This document shows positions 40,648 to 49,267 of a DNA stretch of 64,000 nt, in pieces. The first letter of the stretch is position 1. Every line of letters begins with the position of its first letter. The notes under the pieces were generated by a model. The model was not told where the DNA came from. It searched no databases and saw only the letters and a program-made list of their open reading frames with translations. This stretch comes from Sellimonas caecigallum (GTDB lineage: Bacteria > Bacillota > Clostridia > Lachnospirales > Lachnospiraceae): contig NZ_VIRV01000002.1 in NCBI RefSeq assembly GCF_019754295.1, positions 62,001 to 126,000 on the forward strand, given 5' to 3'. Made by a program: the position numbers and the translations under genes.

Positions 40648-40835
40648 GTTCAAACCCTCTTTTGCTTTGTTTGCTTTCTATAAAATTATATCATTCCAGC
40701 TTCCGGAAACGCCATAGCGGTTTTAGTCAATAACCATTGCAATTTCTCATATTTTCACGCATTTCTTGAAAAAACCTTCCACTTTTCATAGCAAAATAGT
40801 ATAATTATCATATTGTGATACAGAGGTGAACAGAC

Positions 40836-41735
40836 ATGTTTCAAAACAGCGATATTACATTAAAAGACATCGAAAAAGAAGCACAGGATCTTGCCTTCCA
40901 CTCCAGCGGTATCGACCAGTGCGTCAGCGGGAACCTGTACGGGCCCAGAGTGCGGCGTTATCATCTGATCCATTTCGTGCTCTCCGGCTGCGGCATCCTT
41001 CGGATCGATTCCAAGCGGCTGAAGGTAAAAGCGGGACAGGCCTTCTATATCCCGGCCGGAGCATCCGCTTCCTATCAGGCAGACACACAGCATCCATGGA
41101 AGTATTGCTGGATCGGATATCATGGAACGATGGCCTCCTACTATACATCCCATATCTTCGGCGATTCTTTTGTGACTGACATCCAGGATGTAACCGTGTA
41201 TGAGAAAAAGATCATGCGCCTGCTTTCCTGCACGGATCATCGGATCCAACCGGATTTTCAATTTCTTCCGGAAACCTTTCCGATCTCATGGTTTTCAGAG
41301 GCAAAGACGCTGCACCAGCACCTCAGGATTGCCGGACTTTTAAAAGAATTTTTCGCGGACCTGATCTTGGAGAAAAATTCAGATTTCGACAATGTCTCGA
41401 CTGCCAGCTACGCAAACCAGATCAAAGCATACATAGAAAAGCACTACAGCGAACACATTAAAATCCAGGATATCTCCGACTTCCTCGGACTAAATCCTCA
41501 CTATGTTACCGCTGTTTTTAAAAAGAAATTTGGCCTGACACCAAAGCGCTATCTCACAGAAATCCGTGTGGAAAAAGCAAAAGCCTTCCTGGCAGATACC
41601 GAATACCCGCTTCAGGTCATCGCCAACGCAGTGGGACTTGAGAATCCATTTTCCTTTTCCCGGCTTTTTAAGTCCATGACCGGTGTCTCTCCATCCGAAT
41701 ACCGGAAAAACTTTCCAAACAGAAGTGCTTTCTGA
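40836..41735 (+). CDS. AraC-family transcriptional regulator
   Basis: 299 residues: an N-terminal cupin-like AraC sensor domain (GPRVRRYHLIHFVLSGCGILRID, then AGQAFYIPAGASASYQADTQHPWKYCWIGYHG) and two helix-turn-helix motifs at the C-terminus (IKIQDISDFLGLNPHYVTAVFKKKFGLTPKRYL and PLQVIANAVGLENPFSFSRLFKSMTGVSPSEYR). This sensor type usually binds a sugar released from alpha-galactoside or related glycans. GAGGTGAAC precedes ATG 40836. It converges on the GH31 gene, so the GH31 enzyme and transporter are plausible targets. Confidence 0.9.
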   Translation: MFQNSDITLKDIEKEAQDLAFHSSGIDQCVSGNLYGPRVRRYHLIHFVLSGCGILRIDSKRLKVKAGQAFYIPAGASASYQADTQHPWKYCWIGYHGTMASYYTSHIFGDSFVTDIQDVTVYEKKIMRLLSCTDHRIQPDFQFLPETFPISWFSEAKTLHQHLRIAGLLKEFFADLILEKNSDFDNVSTASYANQIKAYIEKHYSEHIKIQDISDFLGLNPHYVTAVFKKKFGLTPKRYLTEIRVEKAKAFLADTEYPLQVIANAVGLENPFSFSRLFKSMTGVSPSEYRKNFPNRSAF

Positions 41736-41757
41736 TAACCGCCGCTTTCTATAAAAT

Positions 41758-41804
41758 ATCCCCGCAGGATTCCATATTTTTCCAGGATTCCTGCGGGGAT
41801 TTTC
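41758..41804. terminator. Bidirectional terminator between AraC and GH31 genes
   Basis: A perfect 12-base stem (ATCCCCGCAGGA at 41758-41769 with TCCTGCGGGGAT at 41789-41800) is followed by TTTTCT on the plus strand. On the minus strand A/T-rich sequence follows the other arm. Confidence 0.85.
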
Positions 41805-41813
41805 TATTGCCCT

Positions 41814-44800
41814 TTATTTGATGATATCTGGTCCTAACAGAAGGACATTTTCTAATTCCATTTCCTCTTTTGGATTCAGATCAGTCAGAGCTTTCATTGT
41901 GATGACTGAAAGCTGGCCGCTGCCATTATAGAGCGGTTTGTCTCCACGGTTTGCAAACGCCAGGTTTACATATGCTGTTCCGTCTGAGTAGGCTTTATTC
42001 ACAGTAAGATTTTCCATCTGTTCTGCTGCTTTCTCCTGATCCACAGAAACAAATTCCAGTTTCGCCGGATCATAGTGAAGCACTTTTCCGTAGGCATTCA
42101 GGTTTGAAACCTCCTCTGCCTGCACTGCGATGGCAAATGTTTCTCCCGCTTTGACCGCTTCTTTATCTGGTACAAGACGGATTTGTCCTTCGGCAGTTCC
42201 GGACTGTTTTGTGCCGCCGTCCAGTTTAAACATGGTGTATGCGTAATCATATACATCATAGATACCATTGTTATTTATATCGCCGCCGCGTTTCTGGATC
42301 TGATCCACAAAGTTGGATCCATCTTTTACGGAAGTTCCCAGATAGTTCTTCATGTTTGTATAGTCGCCTTCTGAGACCTCTGCATTTTTGTTCGTACTTC
42401 CCACTGCAAACGGTTTTGTGCCGTCTTTTTTGTAGACTGGAAGTTCATGGGATGCAAAGAAGTTGCGGATAGACTGTACGATCTCGAGTTTCACATACCG
42501 TGCCAGCACTCCGTTAAGCGGTACTGTCTTTGCGTTTTCCTCCACTTCAAGATCTGTGTTGTATGTCCATTCTTCTTGTTCTGCCCCGTTCCATTCGAGC
42601 TTCCAGTTTCTTCCGTCGAGACTGGAGTAGACATTCATGCGCTGTACCGTACCACTTCCATAGCTGTCTCTCGGATAGTATTCAAATTTATCCAGTTCGT
42701 ATGCAGCTCCAAAATCATAGATAAACGGAATCTTGCCGCCTACAACATCATCTGCAGAGAAGAACAAGCCGCGGAAACTGTGATCTGTCGCATATTTAAG
42801 CGGACCGGCCTCATCGCTTCCTGTCCATGTAATTGTTCCGGACGCCCCGATTTCATTTCTCCACGGATCGGAAAGAGAGCTTGTCGTGACTTCCTCACTC
42901 CATCTGGAATATCCTTCCGTATTTCTTGCGCGCACACAGTATGTGTGGGCAGAGTTGTATTCCAGTTCATCGTGCAGATAGGATGCATGATCTCCCATTG
43001 CATAGAGCTGTCCGTCCACGAGCATTTCGTAAGATGTCGCGCCCTCTGCCTTTGTCCATTCCAGCCAGATGCTGGAAGCTGTCTTTTTGTCTTCCGGAAT
43101 AGAAAGTACCGGAACCGGAAGATTTGCATTTTCTTTGTCTGCCTTCCTCACGATCTCATTGACATATCCGCCGACCACAACTGTCTGTTCCTCTTTTTGT
43201 GTATCAACAGGTGCCATCTTCACATAAAGTTTCGGTGCTGTCCGAACATCCGCCATGATATGCTCGAATTCTTTTTCTTCGGCGGAGGCATATGTTTCAA
43301 GCTTCGGAGATGGATCGTAGAAGAATACCGCCTCATGAGCTTCCGGTTTGGCTGCATCAAATGCTTCCTTGCTGGCCGCCTCTGTCATATGCAGATTTTC
43401 AGATCCGCTTCTGGCTTCCACATATTCTGGTTTTTGGGACAGGTTCACGATAAACGTCGTATTTCTCACTGCTTCGTACCCTTCGTACTCTCCGACTGAA
43501 GGTTCTGCTGTCAAAGTTGCCGTTGTCCCTTCCACGTTTGCCGTGTATGTGGTGGAGACGTGGCTTCCGTAGGAAACATGGTCGATCGTTCCGTACGCCT
43601 CGTCTTCTTTTGTTTCGTTTGTGATATATTTTCCGTCATCTTCATATACGGTATATCTGCTGGATCTTGCTGGCCAGAATTCGACAATTCTGTTTTCCTT
43701 GCAGATTTCATCCGGTGTATTGTTTTCCTCATACATCGGGAGGATTGCACCATTTTTCACAAATACCGGAAGTTTCCAAAGCGGTACTGCAAAATTATTG
43801 ATTACCTGTCCGCCTTCATACTTCTCTCCTGTCAGATAATCGATCCAGATCTGATCTTTGTCCGGGAGATAAATGTGGTTTCTCACGTCATTTCCCATCT
43901 CATCTGCCGCAATATTTTGGTATACCGGAGCCACCAGAATGCTGCTTCCCAGCATGAACTGGTACTGCATGGATCTGCTGTATGCGTAATCATCATTCGG
44001 ATATTCCAGGAACATGGCTCTTACCATCGGAAGTCCGGTATCATCATTTCCGGTATCCAGATTTGCCGCGGACGCCGCGCACGTATAAATATATGGCATC
44101 AGCTCAGACTTTTTCTTCATATACATCCGGTTGATCCCTGTGTACGGATCGCCAAATGTAAACGGTGCTTTCATATAACTTCCCCATCCGTCCATGTTGA
44201 GCATCTGAGGAGTAAAGGATTTCCACTGATAATCACGGGCTGCGATCAATGCCTTCCCTCCGAAAATACCGTCCATGTCACTTCCGATATTTGGATTTCC
44301 GCTTAAGGAACTTCCGATATAAGTCGGGATATGGAAACGGATGTACTCCCAGTTTCCGCCAGTCTGATCTCCGCTCCACACACTGTTGAAGCGCTGGGAT
44401 CCAGCCCATCCGTCCAGGGAGATGATATTCGGGCGGAACTGCTGTGACGTCGTAATGACATCATACGCTGTCTTCACACCGTTTAACTGGAAAGAGTATC
44501 CCGGTCCTACCCAGGCTACGTCTGTTTTCAATGTAGTAGCTCCACCTTTGGTAACTTCTTTTCGGAAGTCACGGAGCAGATGCCAGTATGTCTGCGGATC
44601 TGAATCCGGGGAAAGATTGCTCTCCGTCCAAAGTCCGGACGCCACCCCTTTGCTGTTCGCATATTCAGTAAATTTTGCGAGATTTTCCACGTTGGCATCG
44701 ACAGCTGCAATTCTCTCTTCAGAACTGCTTCCGTCCTCGTTTACTCCACCTTGCACATAATATCCATTCTGGCCGTACCCTCCGCCGTATCCGTCATTCG

Positions 44801-45887
44801 GAAGGAAGTATCCAAGCGGCATATCGTAGCGGATATATTCATCCAGTACTGCTCTTGCGGAATATTCATACGGTGTATCTACATTTGCAGGATAATGTTC
44901 TGTGGCCACTGTCGGCTGCTCTCCGTTTAAAGATTCGGAGTGCTGTCCTTCGCTCAGGCGATATCCCGTAGCCATGCCGCTTTCATACCTTGTTTTCCCT
45001 TCGCTCTGATGGCTGTCTGTCCCTTTGACATTCCATGCTTTGGCACCGGATTCATCTGACCAGGAATCTCTGTTGTAACAGTTTAAATGTCCTTCGTAAA
45101 ATCCGTACTCCGGAAGAAGCATCGGATTTCCGGTCACATGATAATAGTGTCTCAGAAGCTCCTGAGTAACCGTTCTTCCGTCGTTCTGTCCAGATACAAA
45201 ATAATATGCGCTCAGTCTGTTTTCTTTATGCGCCGCCCGAACAGCCGCATGTTCTGTCTCTCCGAAATCATAGGATCCATCTGAGAACGTGTTGCGCAGA
45301 ACGCCATATCCTCCGGTTGTATAGTAGAATGGGTTTGGAGATGCTACTCCTCCGTCCATCCAGGCACTTTCGTTCACGATCTGGATCGTCTTTCCTGTAT
45401 GTACAAAACGTCCGTTCTGCGTTCCTCCTCCGTAGAAATTTTCCTCTTCCTTACGGATTATGGTCTGGATCGTCTCTTCTCCGGTAAAAGTCAGCGCTTC
45501 CGCTTCTTCCATAACCGTCTTTTCTCCGATCCGGACTTTCATTTTGGCTTCGGACTTGTCAAAAATGACTGCAGTATCGCCGCAAACGATCTGATAAGTA
45601 CTTTCGTCCTCCATGATTTTTACTTCCGGCTTTGCGTATGCGTCTGATTCATCCGGATACTGCTGGATCTTTGCCGTGTGTTCTTCCTCTCTTGGCTTTG
45701 CGTAGCTTTCGAACTGTCCGTCCGGGCTTACATCATAACGGAAAATCCCTTCTTCCAGAAAAATCACTCTTCCCTTTATTCCATCCTGAAACAAAATATG
45801 GACAATATGTCCTTCTGAAACGTCTTTGCTCATGGACTCCACTTTACACAGACGTCCCTGAAAAGACTGCTCCATCTCATTCATCAT
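41814..45887 (-). CDS. Multidomain GH31 glycosidase (probable alpha-N-acetylgalactosaminidase type) with FN3, CBM32, dockerin-like and cohesin-like domains
   Basis: 1357 residues. A GH31 N-terminal beta-domain and TIM barrel span about 30-870. The likely nucleophile is Asp456 in LKTDVAWVGPGYSF and the acid/base is Asp507 in VWSGDQTGG. These motifs differ from alpha-glucosidase signatures and resemble the GH31 branch with alpha-GalNAc activity (from memory of Enterococcus Nag31A). Then follow FN3 (about 924-1005), an F5/8C-CBM32 domain (about 1015-1140), a single dockerin-like calcium loop GGDINNNGIYDVYDYAYTMF (about 1200-1220) and a cohesin-like domain (about 1235-1357). No signal peptide or anchor is visible, which is odd for such modules. 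The start at ATG 45887 follows AAAGGAGG. It is a separate unit downstream of the CUT1 permeases. Confidence 0.85.
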   Translation of the reverse strand: MMNEMEQSFQGRLCKVESMSKDVSEGHIVHILFQDGIKGRVIFLEEGIFRYDVSPDGQFESYAKPREEEHTAKIQQYPDESDAYAKPEVKIMEDESTYQIVCGDTAVIFDKSEAKMKVRIGEKTVMEEAEALTFTGEETIQTIIRKEEENFYGGGTQNGRFVHTGKTIQIVNESAWMDGGVASPNPFYYTTGGYGVLRNTFSDGSYDFGETEHAAVRAAHKENRLSAYYFVSGQNDGRTVTQELLRHYYHVTGNPMLLPEYGFYEGHLNCYNRDSWSDESGAKAWNVKGTDSHQSEGKTRYESGMATGYRLSEGQHSESLNGEQPTVATEHYPANVDTPYEYSARAVLDEYIRYDMPLGYFLPNDGYGGGYGQNGYYVQGGVNEDGSSSEERIAAVDANVENLAKFTEYANSKGVASGLWTESNLSPDSDPQTYWHLLRDFRKEVTKGGATTLKTDVAWVGPGYSFQLNGVKTAYDVITTSQQFRPNIISLDGWAGSQRFNSVWSGDQTGGNWEYIRFHIPTYIGSSLSGNPNIGSDMDGIFGGKALIAARDYQWKSFTPQMLNMDGWGSYMKAPFTFGDPYTGINRMYMKKKSELMPYIYTCAASAANLDTGNDDTGLPMVRAMFLEYPNDDYAYSRSMQYQFMLGSSILVAPVYQNIAADEMGNDVRNHIYLPDKDQIWIDYLTGEKYEGGQVINNFAVPLWKLPVFVKNGAILPMYEENNTPDEICKENRIVEFWPARSSRYTVYEDDGKYITNETKEDEAYGTIDHVSYGSHVSTTYTANVEGTTATLTAEPSVGEYEGYEAVRNTTFIVNLSQKPEYVEARSGSENLHMTEAASKEAFDAAKPEAHEAVFFYDPSPKLETYASAEEKEFEHIMADVRTAPKLYVKMAPVDTQKEEQTVVVGGYVNEIVRKADKENANLPVPVLSIPEDKKTASSIWLEWTKAEGATSYEMLVDGQLYAMGDHASYLHDELEYNSAHTYCVRARNTEGYSRWSEEVTTSSLSDPWRNEIGASGTITWTGSDEAGPLKYATDHSFRGLFFSADDVVGGKIPFIYDFGAAYELDKFEYYPRDSYGSGTVQRMNVYSSLDGRNWKLEWNGAEQEEWTYNTDLEVEENAKTVPLNGVLARYVKLEIVQSIRNFFASHELPVYKKDGTKPFAVGSTNKNAEVSEGDYTNMKNYLGTSVKDGSNFVDQIQKRGGDINNNGIYDVYDYAYTMFKLDGGTKQSGTAEGQIRLVPDKEAVKAGETFAIAVQAEEVSNLNAYGKVLHYDPAKLEFVSVDQEKAAEQMENLTVNKAYSDGTAYVNLAFANRGDKPLYNGSGQLSVITMKALTDLNPKEEMELENVLLLGPDIIK

Positions 45888-46058
45888 TGAGTTCCTCCTT
45901 TTTTCGTATCCATACAGATGCTGTATTTTTCTTTTCTCAACTCACACATTATCTTATCAAAATTGATGTAAAAGCGCTATAAGCATCTCTGTTTTCTGTT
46001 CAATATGACAAAATAATTGTACTTATGTATAAGTTGTATAAGTTTTTTCAGAATAAAA

Positions 46059-46095
46059 AGGATACCCCTTCTGCTTTTCGCATCAGGGATATCCT
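46059..46095 (-). terminator. Terminator after first CUT1 permease pair
   Basis: On the minus strand AGGATATCCCT and AGGGGTATCCT pair and are followed by TTTTTATTC. It separates the transporter operon from the GH31 gene, which therefore needs its own promoter in 45888-46058. Confidence 0.8.
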
Positions 46096-46115
46096 GTCTT
46101 AAAACGTTGTTTGTT

Positions 46116-46943
46116 TTAGCCCTTGATACCAGACTGTGCAACACCTTCGATAAACTGTTTCTGGAAGATGATAAATACGATGATCATCGGAATAACCGCC
46201 AGCACCGCACCTGCCATCTGTACCGGATAGTTTGTCGCATACTGTCCTTTCAGAAGAGACAGAGATGGTGCAAGTGTCATCTTCTGTGGGTCTGTATTTA
46301 CAATTAACGGCCACATAAAGTCGTTCCATGCAAATCTTGCTGTAAAGATTACCAATGCTACAATACCTGGCTTTACAAGCGGAAGCATGATCTTTCCAAA
46401 AATCTGGAATCTGTTGCATCCATCCAGAAGAGCCGCCTCTTCCAGTTCTTTCGGCAAGGACATAAAGAACTGCCTCAGAAGGAACGTACCGAACGCACTG
46501 AACAAGTGCGGAAGGAACAGACCAGGAATGGTATTTGTCAATCCCAGATTCTGGATGATCAGGTACTGAGGGATCAAGAAGATCTGCCCAGGAACCATCA
46601 GAATCGCCAGCAAGATCAGGAAAAGCGCATTTTTAAATGGAAATTCAATTCTTGCAAATCCATATGCAGCCATTGTACAAAATGCCACCTGGAATAAAAC
46701 AGTCAACACTGTGATAACCACTGTGTTAAGATAAATTTTTGCAAACGGTAATACGTCAAATACATATTTGTAGGATTCCGTATTTAAACTTTCTGGAAGA
46801 ATTGTCGGCGGTATCTTCATAGATTCCGGCAATGTCTTAAACGACGTAAAAATCATCCAGAGGAATGGGAATACTGTGATCGCAATACCAGCAATCAAAA
46901 TAATATGTATTATTAAATGGCCTCTAGCCCTTGATGTTTTCAC
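46116..46943 (-). CDS. CUT1 sugar ABC transporter permease (MalG type)
   Basis: 275 residues, six membrane helices, with the cytoplasmic EAA loop EEAALLDGCNRFQIFGKIMLPLVKP that docks on the ATPase, and a final FIEGVAQSGIKG tail typical of MalG-type subunits. Starts at GTG 46943 after AGAGGATG. It pairs with the gene 18 bases upstream. No ATPase gene is in the operon; CUT1 systems of Firmicutes commonly use a shared MsmX-type ATPase. The substrate is inferred from the flanking alpha-GalNAc hydrolases. Confidence 0.92.
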   Translation of the reverse strand: MKTSRARGHLIIHIILIAGIAITVFPFLWMIFTSFKTLPESMKIPPTILPESLNTESYKYVFDVLPFAKIYLNTVVITVLTVLFQVAFCTMAAYGFARIEFPFKNALFLILLAILMVPGQIFLIPQYLIIQNLGLTNTIPGLFLPHLFSAFGTFLLRQFFMSLPKELEEAALLDGCNRFQIFGKIMLPLVKPGIVALVIFTARFAWNDFMWPLIVNTDPQKMTLAPSLSLLKGQYATNYPVQMAGAVLAVIPMIIVFIIFQKQFIEGVAQSGIKG

Positions 46944-46961
46944 GATATCTCATCCTCTCTT

Positions 46962-47885
46962 TTAATCGTAATTTACCCATTTCTTCTGTCCCCAAAGCTG
47001 GAACACTGTAATGATCATGATGATCACAAACATGAAGATAGAAATGGCTGCCGCATATCCCTTATATCCATAAACGAATGCGTTCTGGTAGAATAATACG
47101 TTCACAGTCTTCACTGCGTTGAATGCCGGGTTCTTATCCATATCGATCATCATGTAGAGTGTATCGAATACCTGGAAAGCACCGATCAGTCCTGTGATTG
47201 TTACGAAAAAGATCGTAGGAGATACAAGCGGGATCGTAATTTTGAAGAACCTCTGCACCGGTCCGGCGCCGTCGATCTCTGCTGCCTCATAATAGGATTT
47301 TGACACTCCCTGCATACCAGCAAGAAGGATGATCATATTATATCCGGCACCGCTCCATATACCAACCAGCATGACGCAGAAGAGCGCTGTGTCCGGGTTT
47401 GTCAGCCAGCTTTGTCCCTCGATTCCAAAAACGCCAAGGATTTCGTTTAAAATACCGTAATCTCCGTTGAAGATCAGTTTCCACACGAGGGCTACCGCTG
47501 CCGCCATTGTGACTGACGGCAGGAAGTAGATCGTTCTGTAAAGTCCTTTCCCTTTTATTTTGGAATTCATGAATGAGGCCAATACCAGCGAAATAATGAG
47601 TCCTATCGGCACTGTGATAATCGCATACAGGAATGTATTCTTCAATGCCAACAGAAGATCCGGTTCATGAAACAACTGTTTGTAGTTCTCAATCCCATTG
47701 AATGTTGCCATATTAAATTTGTTTACATCGTTAAAACTGAACCAGAAGTTCTGAAGAAACGGGAACACATAAAATATGAACAACCCGATTGTAACCGGTG
47801 CAATGAAAAGATAGCCTGCAACCCAGTCTTTTTTCTGGCGTCTTGTAGCTTTTTTCTTCACTGCTTTTGTATTTGCTTTACTCAT
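46962..47885 (-). CDS. CUT1 sugar ABC transporter permease (MalF type)
   Basis: 307 residues with a basic N-terminus (KKKATRRQKKDW), six membrane helices and the EAA loop YEAAEIDGAGPVQRFFKITIPLVSP. It is the MalF-like partner of the downstream permease. It lies 13 bases after the binding-protein gene and must be co-transcribed. The transporter imports a sugar or short oligosaccharide. The position between the GH129/oxidoreductase genes and the GH31 gene suggests a mucin-type O-glycan fragment. Confidence 0.92.
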   Translation of the reverse strand: MSKANTKAVKKKATRRQKKDWVAGYLFIAPVTIGLFIFYVFPFLQNFWFSFNDVNKFNMATFNGIENYKQLFHEPDLLLALKNTFLYAIITVPIGLIISLVLASFMNSKIKGKGLYRTIYFLPSVTMAAAVALVWKLIFNGDYGILNEILGVFGIEGQSWLTNPDTALFCVMLVGIWSGAGYNMIILLAGMQGVSKSYYEAAEIDGAGPVQRFFKITIPLVSPTIFFVTITGLIGAFQVFDTLYMMIDMDKNPAFNAVKTVNVLFYQNAFVYGYKGYAAAISIFMFVIIMIITVFQLWGQKKWVNYD

Positions 47886-47898
47886 AGTATCACCTTAA

Positions 47899-49185
47899 TT
47901 ATTTAGAATTCATTTTTTCAAGGATTGGATCCTGTTCTTTTGCAATGTTCTTGCATGCTTCTTCAAGGCTGATCTCGCCTTTCCAAGCTGGTTCAAGGTA
48001 TTTCTTTTCTACCTGGCTAAGTTCGGATGTCACTTTGCAGTGCGGCAGCAGTTCTGCGTTTGCTACGTTGTCAAGGAATACCTGGCAGTCTACTTCATCG
48101 TGTGCATCAACAAAGTACTGCTGGCAGTCGTTTCTTGCAGAGATACATACACCAGATTCTCCCTGGATCTTCTGAGCTTCTTCGCTTCCTAACCACAGTG
48201 CGAAATCTTTTGCTTCTTCTGGGTGTTTTGTGTTAGCGGATACAGAGAATGCCAGACCGTTGATGATGTCTGTGTCTTTTCCGTTGAATGTAGGTCTCTT
48301 TGCAATACCATATTTTCCTTCCAATGTATTATTGTAGGAAGTGATCATGTAGTTACCGGAGAAGTACATTGCAAGCTGTCCGCCCTGGAACATAGCGTCT
48401 GGATCTGTGTCTGCCATCTGCTGCAGTGTCGGTGAAAGTCCGTCTAATACAAGGTCAAGCCACGGCTGTACAGCATCGATTGTTGCCTGTTCGCCCCATC
48501 CGGATTTTTCATTTCCTTCGCTCAGGAGATATCCGCCGTTAGCAAAGACAGAAGAGATATATGTTGTCTGTCCGGAGTTTCTGTTGATTGCTGTCGGGTA
48601 TACACCTTCGCCTAAGCCTGCTGCCTGCAGATCTTCACATGTCTTGCGGAAATCTTCGAATGTCCATCCGTCCTGCGGATATGCCACGCCTGCTTTGTCA
48701 AAGATTTCTTTGTTGTAGAATACTGCGTTTGTATCGAAGTCTTTCGGGATTCCGTACAGTTTTCCGTCTACTGTGTATCCGTCTACCAGCGGAGCCGGGA
48801 AGTTTTCGTTGATCTTCAGATCAGATTCTGCTTCTGCTTCTGTCAGATCCATGAGGATACCAGCATCTGCGTATTCTTCTACGTGAAGAACGTTCATTGT
48901 GATGATGTCCGGAGCGCTTCCGCCTGTTGCGCTTGCTTCCAGTTTTGTCCAGTATTCGGACCATGTTGTCAGCTGAGTCTTAACAGTTACATTTGGATGC
49001 TCTTTGTTGTAAGCTTCAGCCATTTTTTCCATAACCGGCTGCTGGTCAGAGTCCCATACGCTCATGACAAGCTCTACTTTTCCATCCTTGCTTTCTCCGT
49101 CTTTTCCGCCGCATCCTGCCAGAAGGCCTGCGCCTAAGACTGCTGTTAACCCTACTGCTGTGAGTCTTTTCAGATTCTTTCTCAT
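47899..49185 (-). CDS. CUT1 sugar-binding lipoprotein
   Basis: 428 residues with a lipobox (LLAGCGG, Cys near residue 25) and the extracellular fold of family 1 solute-binding proteins: VELVMSVWDSDQQPVMEKMAEAYNKEHPNV, ITMNVLHVEEYADAGILMDL, YGIPKDFDTNAVFYNKEIFDKAG, AMYFSGNYMITSYN. It delivers the ligand to the two permeases encoded next. AAAGGAGAG precedes ATG 49185. It lies 82 bases downstream of the oxidoreductase gene, with no terminator between, so the operon probably begins at the promoter near 50.64 kb. Confidence 0.92.
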   Translation of the reverse strand: MRKNLKRLTAVGLTAVLGAGLLAGCGGKDGESKDGKVELVMSVWDSDQQPVMEKMAEAYNKEHPNVTVKTQLTTWSEYWTKLEASATGGSAPDIITMNVLHVEEYADAGILMDLTEAEAESDLKINENFPAPLVDGYTVDGKLYGIPKDFDTNAVFYNKEIFDKAGVAYPQDGWTFEDFRKTCEDLQAAGLGEGVYPTAINRNSGQTTYISSVFANGGYLLSEGNEKSGWGEQATIDAVQPWLDLVLDGLSPTLQQMADTDPDAMFQGGQLAMYFSGNYMITSYNNTLEGKYGIAKRPTFNGKDTDIINGLAFSVSANTKHPEEAKDFALWLGSEEAQKIQGESGVCISARNDCQQYFVDAHDEVDCQVFLDNVANAELLPHCKVTSELSQVEKKYLEPAWKGEISLEEACKNIAKEQDPILEKMNSK

Positions 49186-49267
49186 AATACATCTCTCCTT
49201 TTCTTTTTGGGTTTCTCAGTTCTCGCATATATATGAAACGGGTCTGCCCGTTTACATATCCTTTTTA

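Noticed and set aside
42447-43499. 350-codon plus-strand open frame opposite the GH31 gene
   Set aside because: It is antisense to the FN3/CBM32 part of GH31, Cys/Phe-rich without domain structure, and has no start signals.
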